NCBI RefSeq assembly: GCF_003597395.2
Contig: NC_133771.1
Span: forward strand, 133,386,187 to 133,450,186
DNA length: 64,000 bases
Direction: 5' to 3'
From: Chelonoidis abingdonii
Lineage: Eukaryota; Chordata; Testudines; Testudinidae
The stretch's first letter is position 1. The number at the start of each line of letters is the position of its first letter. The notes beneath the pieces were generated by a model, which saw nothing but the letters and a program-made list of their open reading frames with translations, was not told the DNA's origin and searched no databases. A program made the translations under genes and the position numbers. Positions 1 to 11,322 of the stretch are shown here, piece by piece.

Positions 1-199
1 TATTATTAGTAGTAGTATATATTACTATATAGTATTACATATGGATGTATATATCAAATCTCAGTCATTTTATACACCTATGTTTCTTCAACAAGCTTGT
101 AGGTGCCCTTGAAGATGGTCAGATTCTTTCTGATCAGTTTTAAAACTTTGAAGAGAAGTAAAATCTCACTGCATTACCTATACCTACCTAATGATATAT

Positions 200-345
200 G
201 GAGATATACCAATCTGATAGAACTGGAAGGGACCCTAAAGGGTCACTGAGTCCAGCCCTGTCTTCACTAGTAGGACCAAGTACTGATTTTGCCCTAGATC
301 TCTAAGCCGCCCCCTCAAGGACTGAACTCACAACCCTGGATTGCA
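200..345 (-). repeat. tRNA-derived SINE (turtle Cry-type), 5'-truncated
   Basis: Read on the minus strand, this has the B-box-like stretch GGTTGTGAGTTCAGTCC followed by the body ending CCAGTTCTATCAGATTGGTATATC. This order matches the tRNA-derived SINE common in turtles, as I remember it. The A-box half is missing beyond about 345, so only the 3' two thirds remain. It is a non-autonomous element and codes for nothing. The match is from memory of the family, not an alignment. Confidence 0.6.
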
Positions 346-551
346 AATCATCTTCATTCCAGAACACAGACACACTACATTTTTCACCTTCAAACTATAT
401 TTTCCTTATTGCCTTAGATGCAAATTCCATACTATACATGTACACAGAAGTGCAGCATGGTACGTATAATATGTTTTAAGTTGTCTATTAAAATCCATTT
501 GGTATAGTATATTATTTGTCAGTTGTACAATAATGTACACAGAGAACATGG

Positions 552-2878
552 ATTCATAGATTCATAGACTCTAGGACTGTAAGGGACCTCGAGAAGTCAT
601 CGAGTCCAGTCCCCTGCCCTCATGGCAGGACCAAATACTGTCTAGACCAGCCCTGATAGACATTTATCTAACCTACTCTTAAATATCTCCAGAGTTGGAG
701 ATTTCCACAACCTCCCTAGCAATTTATTCCAGCGTTTATCTACCCTGAACAGGTAGGAACTTTTTCCTAATGTCCAACCTAATCTCCTTTGCTGCAGTTT
801 AGCCCGTTGCTTCTTGTTCTATCATTAGAGGCAAGGTGAACAAGTTTCTTCCCTCCTCCTGATGACACCCTTATAGATACCTGAAAACTGCCTATCATGT
901 CCCCTCATCTGTCTTCTCTTTTCCAAACTAAATAAACCCAATTCTTTCAGCCTTCCTTCATAGGTCATGTTCTAAGACCTTATCCTTTTGTTGCTCTTAC
1001 TCATGGACAACTCTCCAATTCTCCACATCTTTCTTAAAATGCGGTGCCCAGAACCTGGACACAATATCAGCTGAGGCCTAACGCAGCGCAGAGTAGAAGT
1101 GGAAGATAACTTCCTCGTGTTTGTTTACAAACACACCTGTTATGCATCCCAGAATCACGTTGCTTTTTTTGCAACAGTAACACATTGTTGACATCATACT
1201 TAAGCTTTGTGGGTCCGCTATGACCCCACGTAGATCTCTTTTCTGCCATAACTCCTTCCCTTAGGCAGTCTCTCCCATTCTGTATGTGTGGAAACTGATT
1301 GTTCCTTCCTAAGTGGAGCACTTTACATTTGTCTTTATTGAACTTCATGCCAGTTACCTCAGACCATTTCTCCAATGTCCAGATCATTTTGAATTTGACC
1401 CTGTTCCACAAAGCAGTTCATCCTCCCAGTTTGTATCATCCGAAACTTATAAGCGTACTTTCTTATGCCAACATCTAATCTTTGATGATAGATGTTGAAC
1501 AGAGCCGTCCCAAAACAGACCCCTAGCGGAACCCATTTGTTTTACCTTCCAGCAGGATTGGGAGCCATTAATAAGCCATTAATAACTACTCTCTAAGCGA
1601 GTATGGTTATCCAGCCCGTATGCACCCACCTTTATGTAGCCACCATCTTAATTGTATGCCTTAGTTTATCGTAAGGATATCCAAAATGCGAGATCCGTAT
1701 CAAAATGCTTACTAAAGTCTAGGTATTACCACATCCACCGCTCTCCCTTTCCACAACTCGTTATCCATCAAAGAAAGCTATCAATTGTTGACACATTTGT
1801 TCTTTACAAATCCATGCTGGCTATTCCCTACACCTACCACCTTCCAAGTTTTGCAAGAGGATTTCTTTAATTACTTGCTCCATATCTTCCCTGCACAAGA
1901 AGTTAAACTAACTGTCTGTGGTTCTGGGTTTTTTTATTTCCGTTTTGATAGATGGGCACTATATTGCTTTTTCCCAGTCTTCTGAATCTCTCCTGTCGTC
2001 TCCTAAGACTCCAAAGAATGATATCTAGAGGCTCAAGATACCTCCTCTAATTAACTCCTTGCTATTCTAGGATGCATTCCTCGGGCCCCGTGACTTGCAG
2101 GCATCTAACTTTTCTAAGTGATTTTAACTGCTCCTTATTTTATTTATTTTTAACCTACCCCTTCCCATAAGCATTCACTAGTAGTCGTCCTTCAGACTTA
2201 TTCCAGTGAAGATTGAAACAAGAAGTCATAACATCTCTGTCATTTCCAAGTTTCTGTTACTGTTTCTCCTCCCTCACTGAAGCATGGAGCCTATTCTTGG
2301 TCTTTTCTGCTTTAGTATGATACAGTCTATTTCCCGTTTATTCTCATAGCTAGTGAGCTCATTTTGTGCCCCTTGCCTTTCTAACCTTGCCCTTATCTTC
2401 GGCATTCTTGTGCTGTTTGCTTATATTATTCTTGTAACTGACCTAGTTCCATTTCTAATGATCCTTTTAATTTTGTTAGTTGTGCAGACTTGTGGTAAGG
2501 CAAGGTGGTCTTTGCCACATTTCTATCTTTCCTACCACCGAATGCTTGCTTTTGGGGCCGTTATAGGTCCCATTTTGAAAACTGCAACTTCCTCAGTTTT
2601 TTTTCCCTCCAGTCTTGATTCCCATAGATCCTTCCTATCACTCTCTGACATACCAAATCCTGCCTTCCTTGAGATCATGGTCCTCTATTTGCTGTATCTT
2701 CACTTCTTACTTCCTTAGAATTGCAAACTCTATGATTTCATGATCACTTTCACCCAACCTTCCTTCTAGTTTCAAATTCTCAACGAGTTCCTCCCTGTTT
2801 GTTAAAATCAGGTCTAGAACAGCTTCACCCCAGTAACTTTTTCAACCTTCTGAAATAAAAAGTTGTCTGCAATGCAGT
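552..2878 (-). mobile_element. CR1 LINE: endonuclease C-terminus, reverse transcriptase and 3' tail (decayed)
   Basis: This CR1 non-LTR retrotransposon would encode an endonuclease/reverse transcriptase that copies its RNA into nicked chromosomal DNA. On the minus strand the region near 2730-2870 reads as the end of the endonuclease domain (for example [15 protein letters not shown] and [14 protein letters not shown]). The reverse transcriptase follows, and the piece near 1300-1400 reads MKFNKDKCKVLHLGRNN, a CR1 hallmark. The 3' end is marked by two ATTCATAG units at 552-567 (complement of the CR1 tail). No frame stays open for more than about 115 codons, so the copy is dead. Its 5' end abuts an oppositely oriented CR1 at about 2878. 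The clade assignment is strong; exact ends are approximate. Confidence 0.88.
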
Positions 2879-3768
2879 CTTTATTAATGACCTGGATGTA
2901 GGAATAGAGAGCATACTGATCAAGTTTGCAGATGACACAAATCTGGGGGTGGGGGATTGCCAACACTTTGGAGGATAAAATTCAAAGGGATCTTAATAAA
3001 TCAGAGAACTAGGCTATAAACAACAAAATGAAATTCAACAAAGACTGCATGTAGGGAATTAAAACCAAATGCACAAATACAGAATGGGAGCAAACTGGCT
3101 TGGCAGCAGCACTGCTGAGCAGGATCTGGGAGTTATGGTGGAGTGTGATGCTGATGCTGCAAAAAACTGCAATTTTCAGTTGCATTAACTGGGTCATTGC
3201 ATGAAAGTCACAGAAAGTAATAGTACCACTCCATTCGGCACTGGTTAGGCCTCAGCTGGAGTACTGTGTCCAATTTTGATCACTCATGTATAGAAAGGAT
3301 GTAGAGAAACTGGAAAGGATCCAGAAGCGAGTGATGGAGATGATCAAAGGGATGGAATATAAGTCATATGAGCAAAGGCTGAAGGAACTGGATAAGTTTA
3401 GTCTGGAAAAGAGGAAATTAAGGGGAGATGTGATAGCAGTCAGCAGATACTTGAAAGGTTGCCATAAAAAAAGATGGAGAAAAGTTGTTCTCTTTTGCCA
3501 AAGAGGGCAGGACAAGAGGCAATGGGTTCAAAGTACAGCAAAGCAGATTTAGATTAAATCTCAGGAAAAACTATACAAAAAGTAGGACAATGGAACAGAC
3601 TGCCTTCAGAAGTTGTGGAAGCTTCTGCACTGGAGATTTTCAAAAGGAGAAGGAATAGCCATCTGTCTTGGATGGTTTAGACACAACAAATCCTGTATCT
3701 TGGCAGAGAGTTAGACTAGTGATCCTTGTGAACCCTTCTAAAACTATGGTTCTACAATTCTAGAAGAA
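2879..3768 (+). mobile_element. CR1 LINE: reverse transcriptase C-terminal part and 3' end
   Basis: This plus-strand CR1 copy begins just before the FADDTN motif at about 2920 (the reverse transcriptase YADD-type catalytic motif). It continues through the thumb-like C-terminus, where 3286-3552 is still open and reads LERIQKRVMEMIKGMEY and SLEKRKLRGDVIAV, typical of CR1. It ends near 3768 with a degenerate TGGTTCTACAATTCTAG tail. The upstream stretch 2930-3285 holds stops and frameshifts, so no functional protein is made. It overlaps in content with the opposite-strand CR1 upstream, so the two are separate insertions rather than one inverted copy. Confidence 0.85.
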
Positions 3769-3831
3769 TCAGTAATTAACATTGATAATATTCAGCATTC
3801 ATATACTTCAGGAGGATGTCTACAATCTTAC

Positions 3832-3891
3832 CTTCCTCATCAGTCTTAATTTGTAAGGATTTGGTTCCATTAAGTAATACCAAACCTTGGA
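3832..3891 (-). CDS. Candidate internal exon (54 or 60 nt), unknown gene
   Basis: On the minus strand a segment ending GATGAGGAAG is followed by gtaaga, a good donor. It is preceded by AG after a T-rich stretch; two AGs are possible, giving 60 nt (start at 3891) or 54 nt (start at 3885). Both non-stop frames are open: one reads LVLLNGTKSLQIKTDEE, the other VWYYLMEPNPYKLRLMRK. The acceptor is only moderate. If it follows the candidate exon at 4340-4381 (which ends in phase 0), the second frame would be the one used. I do not recognise the product. Short open segments between splice-like sites also arise by chance, so this is a lead and not a gene call. Confidence 0.22.
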
Positions 3892-4339
3892 CTTAAAATG
3901 TGTTCAAAACAAATTATCTAACACTTGGTAAATAAACAAAAGCACTGTTTAAAATTTTCATTTACAAAGAAAGCAAAGCTAAAGTATTTTTTTAAAATAT
4001 ACCAAAACACTAATATATTAATCACAACCAAATTAATTTTCTTTCTTTCAAAGAAACCAAAGATGAAGTTGCCTGCAATGAAGGAAAATCTCCTAGGAGC
4101 ACAACACAAGTGCAAGCCCCCGAAGAAAGGGTGTATTGCCAGAAAAAACTACCTTTGAGCCAATCCAGCAACAACAACATGCAGAAACCAGTAAGAAAAC
4201 AAATATGGATGGTATAGTGTAAAGAAAAACCTCCAGAGACACAGCAAAAACAAGGGTATAAAGAAAAAAATGACAGAGTAACTGGCATTTTACAAACCAC
4301 TGTGTTTGAGAGAATTAATCAAAGGTAACAGCGGCTTAC

Positions 4340-4381
4340 CATATCTTGACATAAGTTAGTTAGCCCCTTGTTGGCAATCCA
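4340..4381 (-). CDS. Candidate 42-nt internal exon, unknown gene
   Basis: On the minus strand the acceptor is strong: a pyrimidine-rich run (CTGTCTGTATGTCTTTTGTAACAG) directly before the segment. The donor ATATG|gtaagc is good. The 42-nt segment is open in only one frame, phase 0 to phase 0, reading WIANKGLTNLCQDM, so skipping it would not shift frame. The next possible exon downstream on this strand is at 3832-3891. The sequence lies between CR1 debris and a foldback repeat, and is not part of any repeat I know. I cannot name the protein. Length alone makes chance occurrence quite possible. Confidence 0.27.
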
Positions 4382-4454
4382 CTGTTACAAAAGACATACA
4401 GACAGTGTCTAACATAATACAGAGAAGGAAACAGCAATATATTTAGTCCACAGT

Positions 4455-4530
4455 CCTGCAACTGCATAGGCATTACTGGATCACTGTGAAAAGTCCCACT
4501 GAGTTGCACTTGTGTGCATACAGTTGCAGG
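4455..4530. repeat. Small foldback repeat
   Basis: CCTGCAACTG at 4455-4464 is repeated in inverted form as CAGTTGCAGG at 4521-4530, a perfect 10-bp stem around a 56-nt loop. Similar short foldback units occur elsewhere in the window. Confidence 0.4.
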
Positions 4531-4834
4531 TTTAGGATTATAGTCAGATACCCGATCCTTTGTGGGGTATTTAAATAACCAGCAAAGCCCTATCTGGTAC
4601 TAACAGCTTCTGATCTTATCTGCAAATAGATTCCAACTATGTTTGCATGGCTAAGCATTCCCTATGTCATATCGGACCCACTTTTGGCAAATGCATGAAT
4701 AACCCACAAAATAACTGAACATTATACATCTCTATGTTGACATGCTTTATGATATATTATTAGAGGATGGTCCTTCTGGAGGTGTGCAACCTCAACAACT
4801 TTTAACCAGCACTTCTGATACTGCAATCATTTAA

Positions 4835-5010
4835 CCGTGTTGCCAACTCTTGCAGTTTTATCACTTCTTGCAATATTTGGTGTCCTCAAAATTAGGCTGG
4901 AAACCTCATGAGAACCAGTTATTTTGTGAGATTACTAATACTTCCATTCAGGTCAGAAATATCAGAAGAGCAGCCTAGGCCATGGTATTTCAGCTCTTCT
5001 GATACCAACC
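4835..5010. repeat. Dispersed repeat, possibly the same family as 37914-38200
   Basis: The stretch beginning GTGTTGCCAACTCTTGCAG with 'cacttcttgcaatattt' resembles a turtle dispersed repeat I recall as 'tgttgccaactctcacgatttta'. The copy is diverged and its borders are uncertain. No coding potential is seen. Confidence 0.28.
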
Positions 5011-5369
5011 AAAATCTCAAAGTGTGAAAGCTGAAAATGAAAAAGAGTAACAGAAGAACTCAAACGTCAAAACTGGTTCCAGCTCTCAAACATGCTAATG
5101 CTCAATGGTCTTCACAGGAAGAATTTGATTCCAGTGGCTTCCATTATAGGAGGTTTTTGAATCTGAGGATTGGGTTAGGTCTATATCTAAAATTAATTGA
5201 TTTTGAAACTCAATCAAATTTAGTTCATGTTTATGGTTTGCAAGAAGGTTTTGGAGATGCCTAATTTTATCTAAACTGATTTGCCTGTCTCTACTGTGAA
5301 TAGAAAATATTTATTACTTATATATTGGAGCTGTTCAGAACATGGGTTTCTTCCTCCGGTCCACCCCCC

Positions 5370-5545
5370 ACGTCAGAAGTTTTTTCCTTTCTGGTGAAAA
5401 TAGAAAATGTTTTTGTATTAAACTGAAACTTTTAAGTTTTTTGGATTTTCAGTGAAAATACAAAATTTTATGTGGAAAACAGACACTTTCTGAAAAATGT
5501 GTTTAATTAAAAATCCAATTTTCTGTCAATCAAAAGGACTGATGG
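5370..5545. repeat. A/T-rich low-complexity repeat
   Basis: Repeated variants of GAAAATTTTC-like and TTTTGGATTTTC words on both strands make this an A/T-rich, partly self-complementary block. No frame is meaningfully open. Confidence 0.4.
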
Positions 5546-6508
5546 AGAATTTGACCAGTCCATATTGTGTATATTTCAATCTCTGACAGAAGATCTGCAA
5601 GCATATGATGAATTAAAATCTGAACTATGTTTGAATTCCTGACTATAAGAGGCAGCCAATTTTGCTGGTTTTAGAGAAAACTTCTACTGACAGGTGTGGA
5701 GATTTGAATGGATTAAAATCATAGACACAAGATGGTGAGAGTGGGAATACATTGGGGTTAGACGGAACCTTCTTTATTTTCAATGGTATCATTTAGCACA
5801 TTACTATTCAAAAAAGCTGCACCTTTAAAGCATCTACTTCAAATCTCTCCTCACCCTCTACTCAGTTTTTTTTAAACCCTGGGATTAGGAGGCCAGCAAC
5901 CTCCTGGAATGCATTCTAGGATGCTGTGCTGACAAATTTGTTATGGCCATCTGGCCCTTTAGGCAGGTGCAGTGGGTCTTTAAAAAATTAAATAAAGTCT
6001 GTTCATTGTTCATTATGATTAAAAAAAGACATCTCAGTTTTGCAACAATAAAAGGACTGACAGGTGGATAAGAGTAAATGTTCTGTTTCATGAGATACAG
6101 CGATTTTTTTGTAGTTGGAGGGCACTTCAAGATAGAAACAGAAACACAACCAGAAAATGACAGAAGCTCACATGACATTAACACCTGGAGAAGCAAATCA
6201 AGTCAACTTTGAATTTACTCATCTATATATTGAATACATGTGCTGAGGTCGTCTGTTCCTGCTGGAGGTTTCTATGGACAGATTTCAGGGCAAAGCATAT
6301 GTTGTGAAGCAAAAACGTTTATGCAAGTAGATAAGACATTTGGGTTTGGAAATCCGTTGTTAGCTAAACTAAAAGGAAAAAAAAAAAAGAATGCTTCCAT
6401 GTAAGTCCCCAGAGATGCTGGCTCTGCCAACCAAGCCAGTCTTGCAAGCTAACTTTATTTAATCTATGAGGTTTGTTTTAAGCCACGTCTTTTCACCTTC
6501 CTCTGCAG
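5546..6508. other. No gene recognised
   Basis: Ordinary A/T-rich sequence with a poly-A run near 6370-6388. A minus-strand open stretch of about 100 codons (5885-6196) has no recognisable domain. Nothing firmer is supported. Confidence 0.5.
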
Positions 6509-6533
6509 CATCATTTATTGGTCAGCACTGGAG
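6509..6533 (+). CDS. Candidate 25-nt microexon, unknown gene
   Basis: A strong acceptor (TTTTCACCTTCCTCTGCAG) and a strong donor (CTGGAG|gtgaga) frame just 25 nt. All three frames are open over so short a length. Read in phase 0 the exon would leave one base over, which is compatible in phase with the candidate exon at 9583-9654 on the same strand. Both splice sites look good, but the segment is too short to judge coding content, so this remains speculative. Confidence 0.18.
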
Positions 6534-6983
6534 GTGAGATACTGGTCTAGGTGAATTCCTATGTATTAGATGATCTACTAAGTACTTTTCTATCTTTGAC
6601 ATCTCTGATTCTTCATTATGAACTATTACTAGATCAGTGCTTTGCATTTGAATCTGAGCCTATCTCCCTACATACCTCTCCCACTCAGTCCAGCTACTCA
6701 GGGAATTAATATCTTTGTTCAGTTTCAGACCTGAATATGATCTGAATCCAAGTATGAAATGAGTACAAAAAAGGTAGAAGTAAATTTTTTAATAAGAAAT
6801 CATCAAATTTCTTGAGAAAAACTCCTGTATGATTTAACAGACAGCTAAAAATTTTGAAGAGGCTTTTTGAACTCTCCTCTATAATGTAAAAGAATTATAC
6901 CCCACAATAAAATGCTGTACAACGGTTTAAAACACAAATCTTTAGAAAGAAGATAATTTGCTACTAAGTTTTATACATTTCTC

Positions 6984-6991
6984 TGTATATG
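6984..6991. repeat. 8-bp target site duplication, left copy
   Basis: TGTATATG immediately precedes the element at 6992 and recurs exactly at 7251-7258. An 8-bp duplication is the hAT superfamily signature. Confidence 0.85.
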
Positions 6992-7250
6992 CAGGGGCAG
7001 CTCCAGGCCCCAGCACGCCAAGTGCGTGCTTGGGGCGGCAAGCCGCGGGGGGCGTTCTGCCGGCGCCGCGAGGGCAGCAGGCAGGCTGCCCTCGGTGGCT
7101 TGCCTGCAGAGGGTCCGCTGGTCCCGCGGCTTCAGCGGACCTCCCACAGGGAAACCGAAGCAGCGGGACCAGCGGACCCTCCGCAGGCAAGCCACCGAGG
7201 GCAGCCTGCCTGCCATGCTTGGGGTGGCAAAAAGCCTAGAGCTTCCTCTG
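6992..7250. mobile_element. Non-autonomous hAT-type foldback transposon
   Basis: This 259-bp G/C-rich element is bounded by perfect 8-bp duplications (TGTATATG). Its ends are inverted repeats: CAGGGGCAGCTCCAGGC at the left and the complement CAGAGGAAGCTCTAGGC at the right, 14 of 17 identical. Inside, two 51-nt arms (7077-7127 and 7163-7213) are complementary at 50 of 51 positions around a 35-nt loop. It encodes no transposase, so it would have depended on a hAT transposase acting in trans. The high G/C content explains the several overlapping open frames here, which I regard as artefacts. Confidence 0.85.
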
Positions 7251-7704
7251 TGTATATGGGCTATCTATACGGATCTTGTAAGCCCTTAGAAAGTAGAAAC
7301 CCCTCATATTGACTCTCAAGGAGTAAATTAAAGAGAAGGATAAAATGCGGGGACAAAATAATAGTTTCCTTTAAATGTTGCAATTAAAAATCTCAACATG
7401 ACTCTCATTTTTGTACTCTTATTTTTTAAAAAGTATATTTGGGTGGGGGAGGGAAGAGATACTGGTAGAGACCTCTATCTTCAGGTTGCCTAATACTTTC
7501 CATTAAAAAGGAAAAAAGGGTTCTTGTATTTTTTAAGGCATTGTAATACCTACAGTTTTTGCATCAGGCCTATGAAATTCAGCAGGGACAAAGTCCTGGG
7601 GCTAAAGAAGTATTTTTTGCTTTATCCTATGAAATTTCATTCATGTCTGACTGAGCTATAAACTATTCCAAAAAGCCATTTCACTTCTGTCACTTGTAAT
7701 GTAA

Positions 7705-7800
7705 AGCCCTGGCTGGGCTGATTTAGTTGGTGTTGGCCTGCTTTGAGCAGGGGGTTGGACTAGATGACCTCCTGACCTTAATCTTCTATGATTCTATGTC
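7705..7800 (+). mobile_element. CR1 LINE 3' end
   Basis: GAGCAGGGGGTTGGACTAGATGACCTCCTGACC followed by TTCTATGATTCTATG is the standard CR1 3' terminus seen in turtles and birds. Only about 95 bp remain, as expected from heavy 5' truncation. Confidence 0.8.
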
Positions 7801-9582
7801 AGCAAAAATTTGGTAGCATGCCAAAACACCACCACAAATATGCTAAAGCTAGGCCTACTCTGCCTCAGAGTACAATGTACCAGGAAACCTGGGGGTGAGG
7901 GGGCTGCCAGGGCAGTTGTGGCAGCATGGGTGGGGTGGAAGGATGGCAAGCATTGATCTGAGATCACACCTGCAACCCTGTATGCTGTCTCAGGGTCCTA
8001 TCCCCCTCTGTGAGCACCACAGGTAGGAGCATTCTTATACTCCCAAGGAGGGGATGGGGAAAGAGAGAGAAAGCTGGTTGGGATTCCCCAATCAGCCTCC
8101 TGAACCCAGCATGTAACACTACAGGCCTATCCCCCCTTCTGGGCTAACAGCATTCTCCTGCTACTATACTAGTTAACAGTCCTAGAGCTTACATGGTAAT
8201 AGCCTGTGCTGAAGGCACAAGGTTCAAATCTTGCTGAGAATACAGGATGGCTTGTTACAGTTGATTTGCTTTTTACTATTTTTCCTAAAAAACACCATAC
8301 TGTTCAAAGAACACTATTTAGGTTGCAAAGTCAAGAACTCTAAAGTTAAGAAATGCCAGAATTAAAGTTGTGTGAGCAAACCTGCCCCCTGGTGTATATG
8401 CATTATAATACAGTCTTTAATCACATGATGATAAGCTATTTTTTTCACAAGACCCCAGCCTCATTCAGTACCCAAGATGAATACACAAATGGGAAGAATT
8501 CAGACTGCACAGACACTTGTTAATTTACTATGTTACCTATTGTTCACAAATTGCAAAAATGCTGCATGATCTAGCTGTTCCTAAAATAACCCATCATCTT
8601 CTGAGTACAGCATAATGCTGTACACAAATATGTAAAATGTATATAAATTGCTGTGGTAGCAGTGACACATATGCATTCACTTTTATTCAAAATGTTTGGA
8701 ATAACTCATGTGCCAGGGTTTAGACCACCCCGGTTTTTTAGCAGTTTCTGTAACTTTGTGGGGAATATTAGTTCCAGTATATGCAGTGCAGGAGACAAAA
8801 ACATTTTGGTGAATCATGGGAACTGTTACAGCACAGAGGAAAAAAATATTTCTTTTCTTCCCCCCATCTACCTCTATAATTATCTTAACATTTTTGTCCC
8901 AATGTGATTTCTTTTTACATGAACAAAAGCTTTTGCGTTGGCTTGCCATTCTTGTTTCCAAACATTTTCTTTTACATTTATGACCATATAAATGGATGTA
9001 GCCTGGACAATTAGAAGGATTTTCTAAATAATTCCAGCATGTTGGGGTGGGGGGAGGAGAAGAGATAAATTATTCAAAAATCAAGAACTTTGTTTCTTTT
9101 ATAAGTTTTAAAAGCCACCTATTGTCATCATAAATGAGGACTTTACAGACAGTATATTTGAGGACAGTTAGAAATAGGGAGAACTGTAGATTTTCTTTGG
9201 ATAACTCTTGATTATTGAAAGTAGATTTCCCATCAGATATTATTGTCTGTGATATATATTGGATGGGGGATTTACTTGTGTATGTGTACACATGCACAAT
9301 GGTCTCTGAAGAATTTAGGCATTGTATAATGTTGATACTCATCCATTTGAAAAAAATGAGTAGCTGTTGAGGATAGAAAAAATGGCTGGCTGGCTTCAGC
9401 AGGTTTCACCTGACTCGAGGTATGTTTCTGGTATTTTGCTGTCATTTCTACTGACAGTATAATACCAGTGGCATCTCCAAGATTAACATTACAGCCTGCG
9501 AGTTGCTATGCAAACAGCATAGGAAATACTGTCACTTTGTCAATCAGCTCGACTTTGTGTTTTCCTTTCATCTTCTTTGCAG
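7801..9582. other. No gene recognised
   Basis: Mixed sequence without a convincing frame. Near 8195-8235 'gcctgtgctgaaggcacaaggttcaaatc' carries a B-box-like word and may be a relic tRNA-type SINE, but no A box or tail is visible. A possible splice pair flanks 9400-9420 (cttcag ... CGAG|gtatgt), too short to call. Confidence 0.4.
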
Positions 9583-9654
9583 TTGTCTTTGAAAACAAAA
9601 TCCAGCCTCTCTTTCATGATTCACAGAAATGGATTATCTCTGCTGTGACAACAT
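9583..9654 (+). CDS. Candidate 72-nt internal exon, unknown gene
   Basis: The acceptor is excellent: TTTTCCTTTCATCTTCTTTGCAG. The donor ACAACAT|gtgagt is good. Of the three frames only one is open through the whole segment, reading VFENKIQPLFHDSQKW and continuing IISAVTT. It takes two bases from the previous codon split and leaves one base, so the 72-nt exon is symmetric (phase 1 to phase 1). I do not recognise the protein. Splice-site quality and the single open frame favour a real exon; the lack of any recognised homology and the generally gene-free surroundings count against it. Confidence 0.33.
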
Positions 9655-10640
9655 GTGAGTGGTCTATCGGATTAATCAGTCAATGATAGACCCTGCTCTC
9701 ATAGTTATAGCAGAATCAGCAGCCCTTTGGGCATTCCAAATAGACCAATATCTTATGTACACTTTAATACTCTCTGAATAGGTGAAGGAAATATCTTTGT
9801 GTGTGTGATGATTTATGGAAGATTAAGACATTTTTCAACTTGGAAGCCTCATAAGAATATCCACCTGACATTTTTACTAGATGCTAAAAGAAAACACAAC
9901 TAACAACAAATATGTTGTGTAAGTAGTAATGATCAATTAAAAATTACAACTATCACAGTAAGCATAGCATTTATGCCACGTTAACAAGACAGAACACCAT
10001 ACATGTATTTATGCAGTTCTGCTCCAGCACCCGCAGTCTCCTCAATCGCCTGTAATTTTTCCTTTACTTTATTAACAATGAAAAATATATATGCATACAA
10101 ATAACTAGGAAAATATGGTGGGGAAATCCACTCAAAAATCACAAAATTTTACATCTGCAAGAAATTAGAAAAATCTGCAAGCTCATTTTTGTTTCTAAAG
10201 AATGTCTCTCTTTGTGTACTTAGTCATGGCACAACCTGAGAAAGGATCTAGGCCACTTGCAGAAATTTAATGGTTTCAGTAGAGACAGTATTATTGTATA
10301 TATACTCATGAAAGAAAAACTAATACTGAACATGAAGGAAAACAGCCAGTCCTTTCTGGCATTACTGTTACCCTTACATAGGTATGCATAGATCCAATTT
10401 CCAGCAGCCTACCAATCTACAGATGGATTATGCACATTGCATAATACCTGTATTAAGGGGGCGGGGGGTTGATTCACTGGATATAAACTGTTAGGTTAAT
10501 ATCACTTGACTCATCTAGGGGGGAGGAAGACATCTGAAAAGAAGTAGAAAGCTTAAAAATATCTAGGAATGCTAACTCTTTCAGCATAAGGGAAAAGATA
10601 ATATCATCATGGAAGTAAGGAAATTTACTAAAGATGGTTG
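9655..10640. other. No gene recognised
   Basis: A/T-rich sequence with scattered stops in all frames. A minus-strand open stretch at 10474-10659 (about 60 codons) has no recognisable motif. Probably intron or intergenic DNA. Confidence 0.5.
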
Positions 10641-10649
10641 AATATGGGA

Positions 10650-11235
10650 AAGAAAACAATATGAAAAATTTGAATTTTCAAAGTGGCTTCCATTTTTCAG
10701 GGATTGAAACTGAAGAAATTTTTTCTCTCAAATATATTTTAAAAAAAATTGAATTTTTTCCATGTTCTCCAATTTTTTTTCCTTTTTGCCCCTCAGTGCA
10801 ATAAATAAGTGTTAAAGCTTTTTTTATTTCACTTTTTTCCTTTCACTGTTCTGTAACTTTTCAAAGGTTACAGAGTTGCAAAAAGAAAAATTAAGCTGCA
10901 ACTCTGCAACTATGTTACATTTCAAAACTTCTCCAATTTTCTAAAAGTTACAGAGCGCCAGTTAGAGTTTCCTTCTTCCATTCTCTAATTTTGCCAAAAC
11001 TGAGGAAGTTTAGAAAAAGTCATGAAGTTTCAAAAGGAAAAAATTAAAATGAAAAAGTGAAGGGAAATAAAAAAAAGCAGACACAATTTAGTCTGTTGAA
11101 TTTAATGGCAAACAGGAATAAGGGAGAAAAAAACAGGAGAAAAAAATCCAAAATTTCAAAAAAAAAATGACTGAAAAAAATTAAAAGTCAGAAGATTTTC
11201 ATGCATGTTTTCAGTTTAGAAAAATAGTCATTTTA
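10650..11235. repeat. A/T-rich, partly self-complementary repeat block
   Basis: Runs of A and T alternate with repeated GTTACAGAG/TCTGTAAC-type words (for example 'ctgtaacttttcaaaggttacagag' at 10851-10877 and 'aaagttacagagc' near 10943), giving local inverted repeats. No coding potential. Resembles an A/T-rich dispersed family like that at 5370-5545. Confidence 0.4.
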
Positions 11236-11257
11236 ATTGATTTTTTTTAATAACTAC

Positions 11258-11322
11258 TTCTGAGCAGGGGGTTGGACTAGATGATCTCCTCAGGGCCCTT
11301 CCAACCCTGATATTCTATGATT
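11258..11322 (+). mobile_element. CR1 LINE 3' end
   Basis: GAGCAGGGGGTTGGACTAGATGATCTCC, CCTTCCAACCCTGATATTCTATGATT: the last 65 bp of a CR1 copy, little diverged from the family form. Confidence 0.82.

Noticed and set aside
8195..8235. tRNA-like B box
   Set aside because: A lone B-box-like word without an A box or SINE body; chance is likely.
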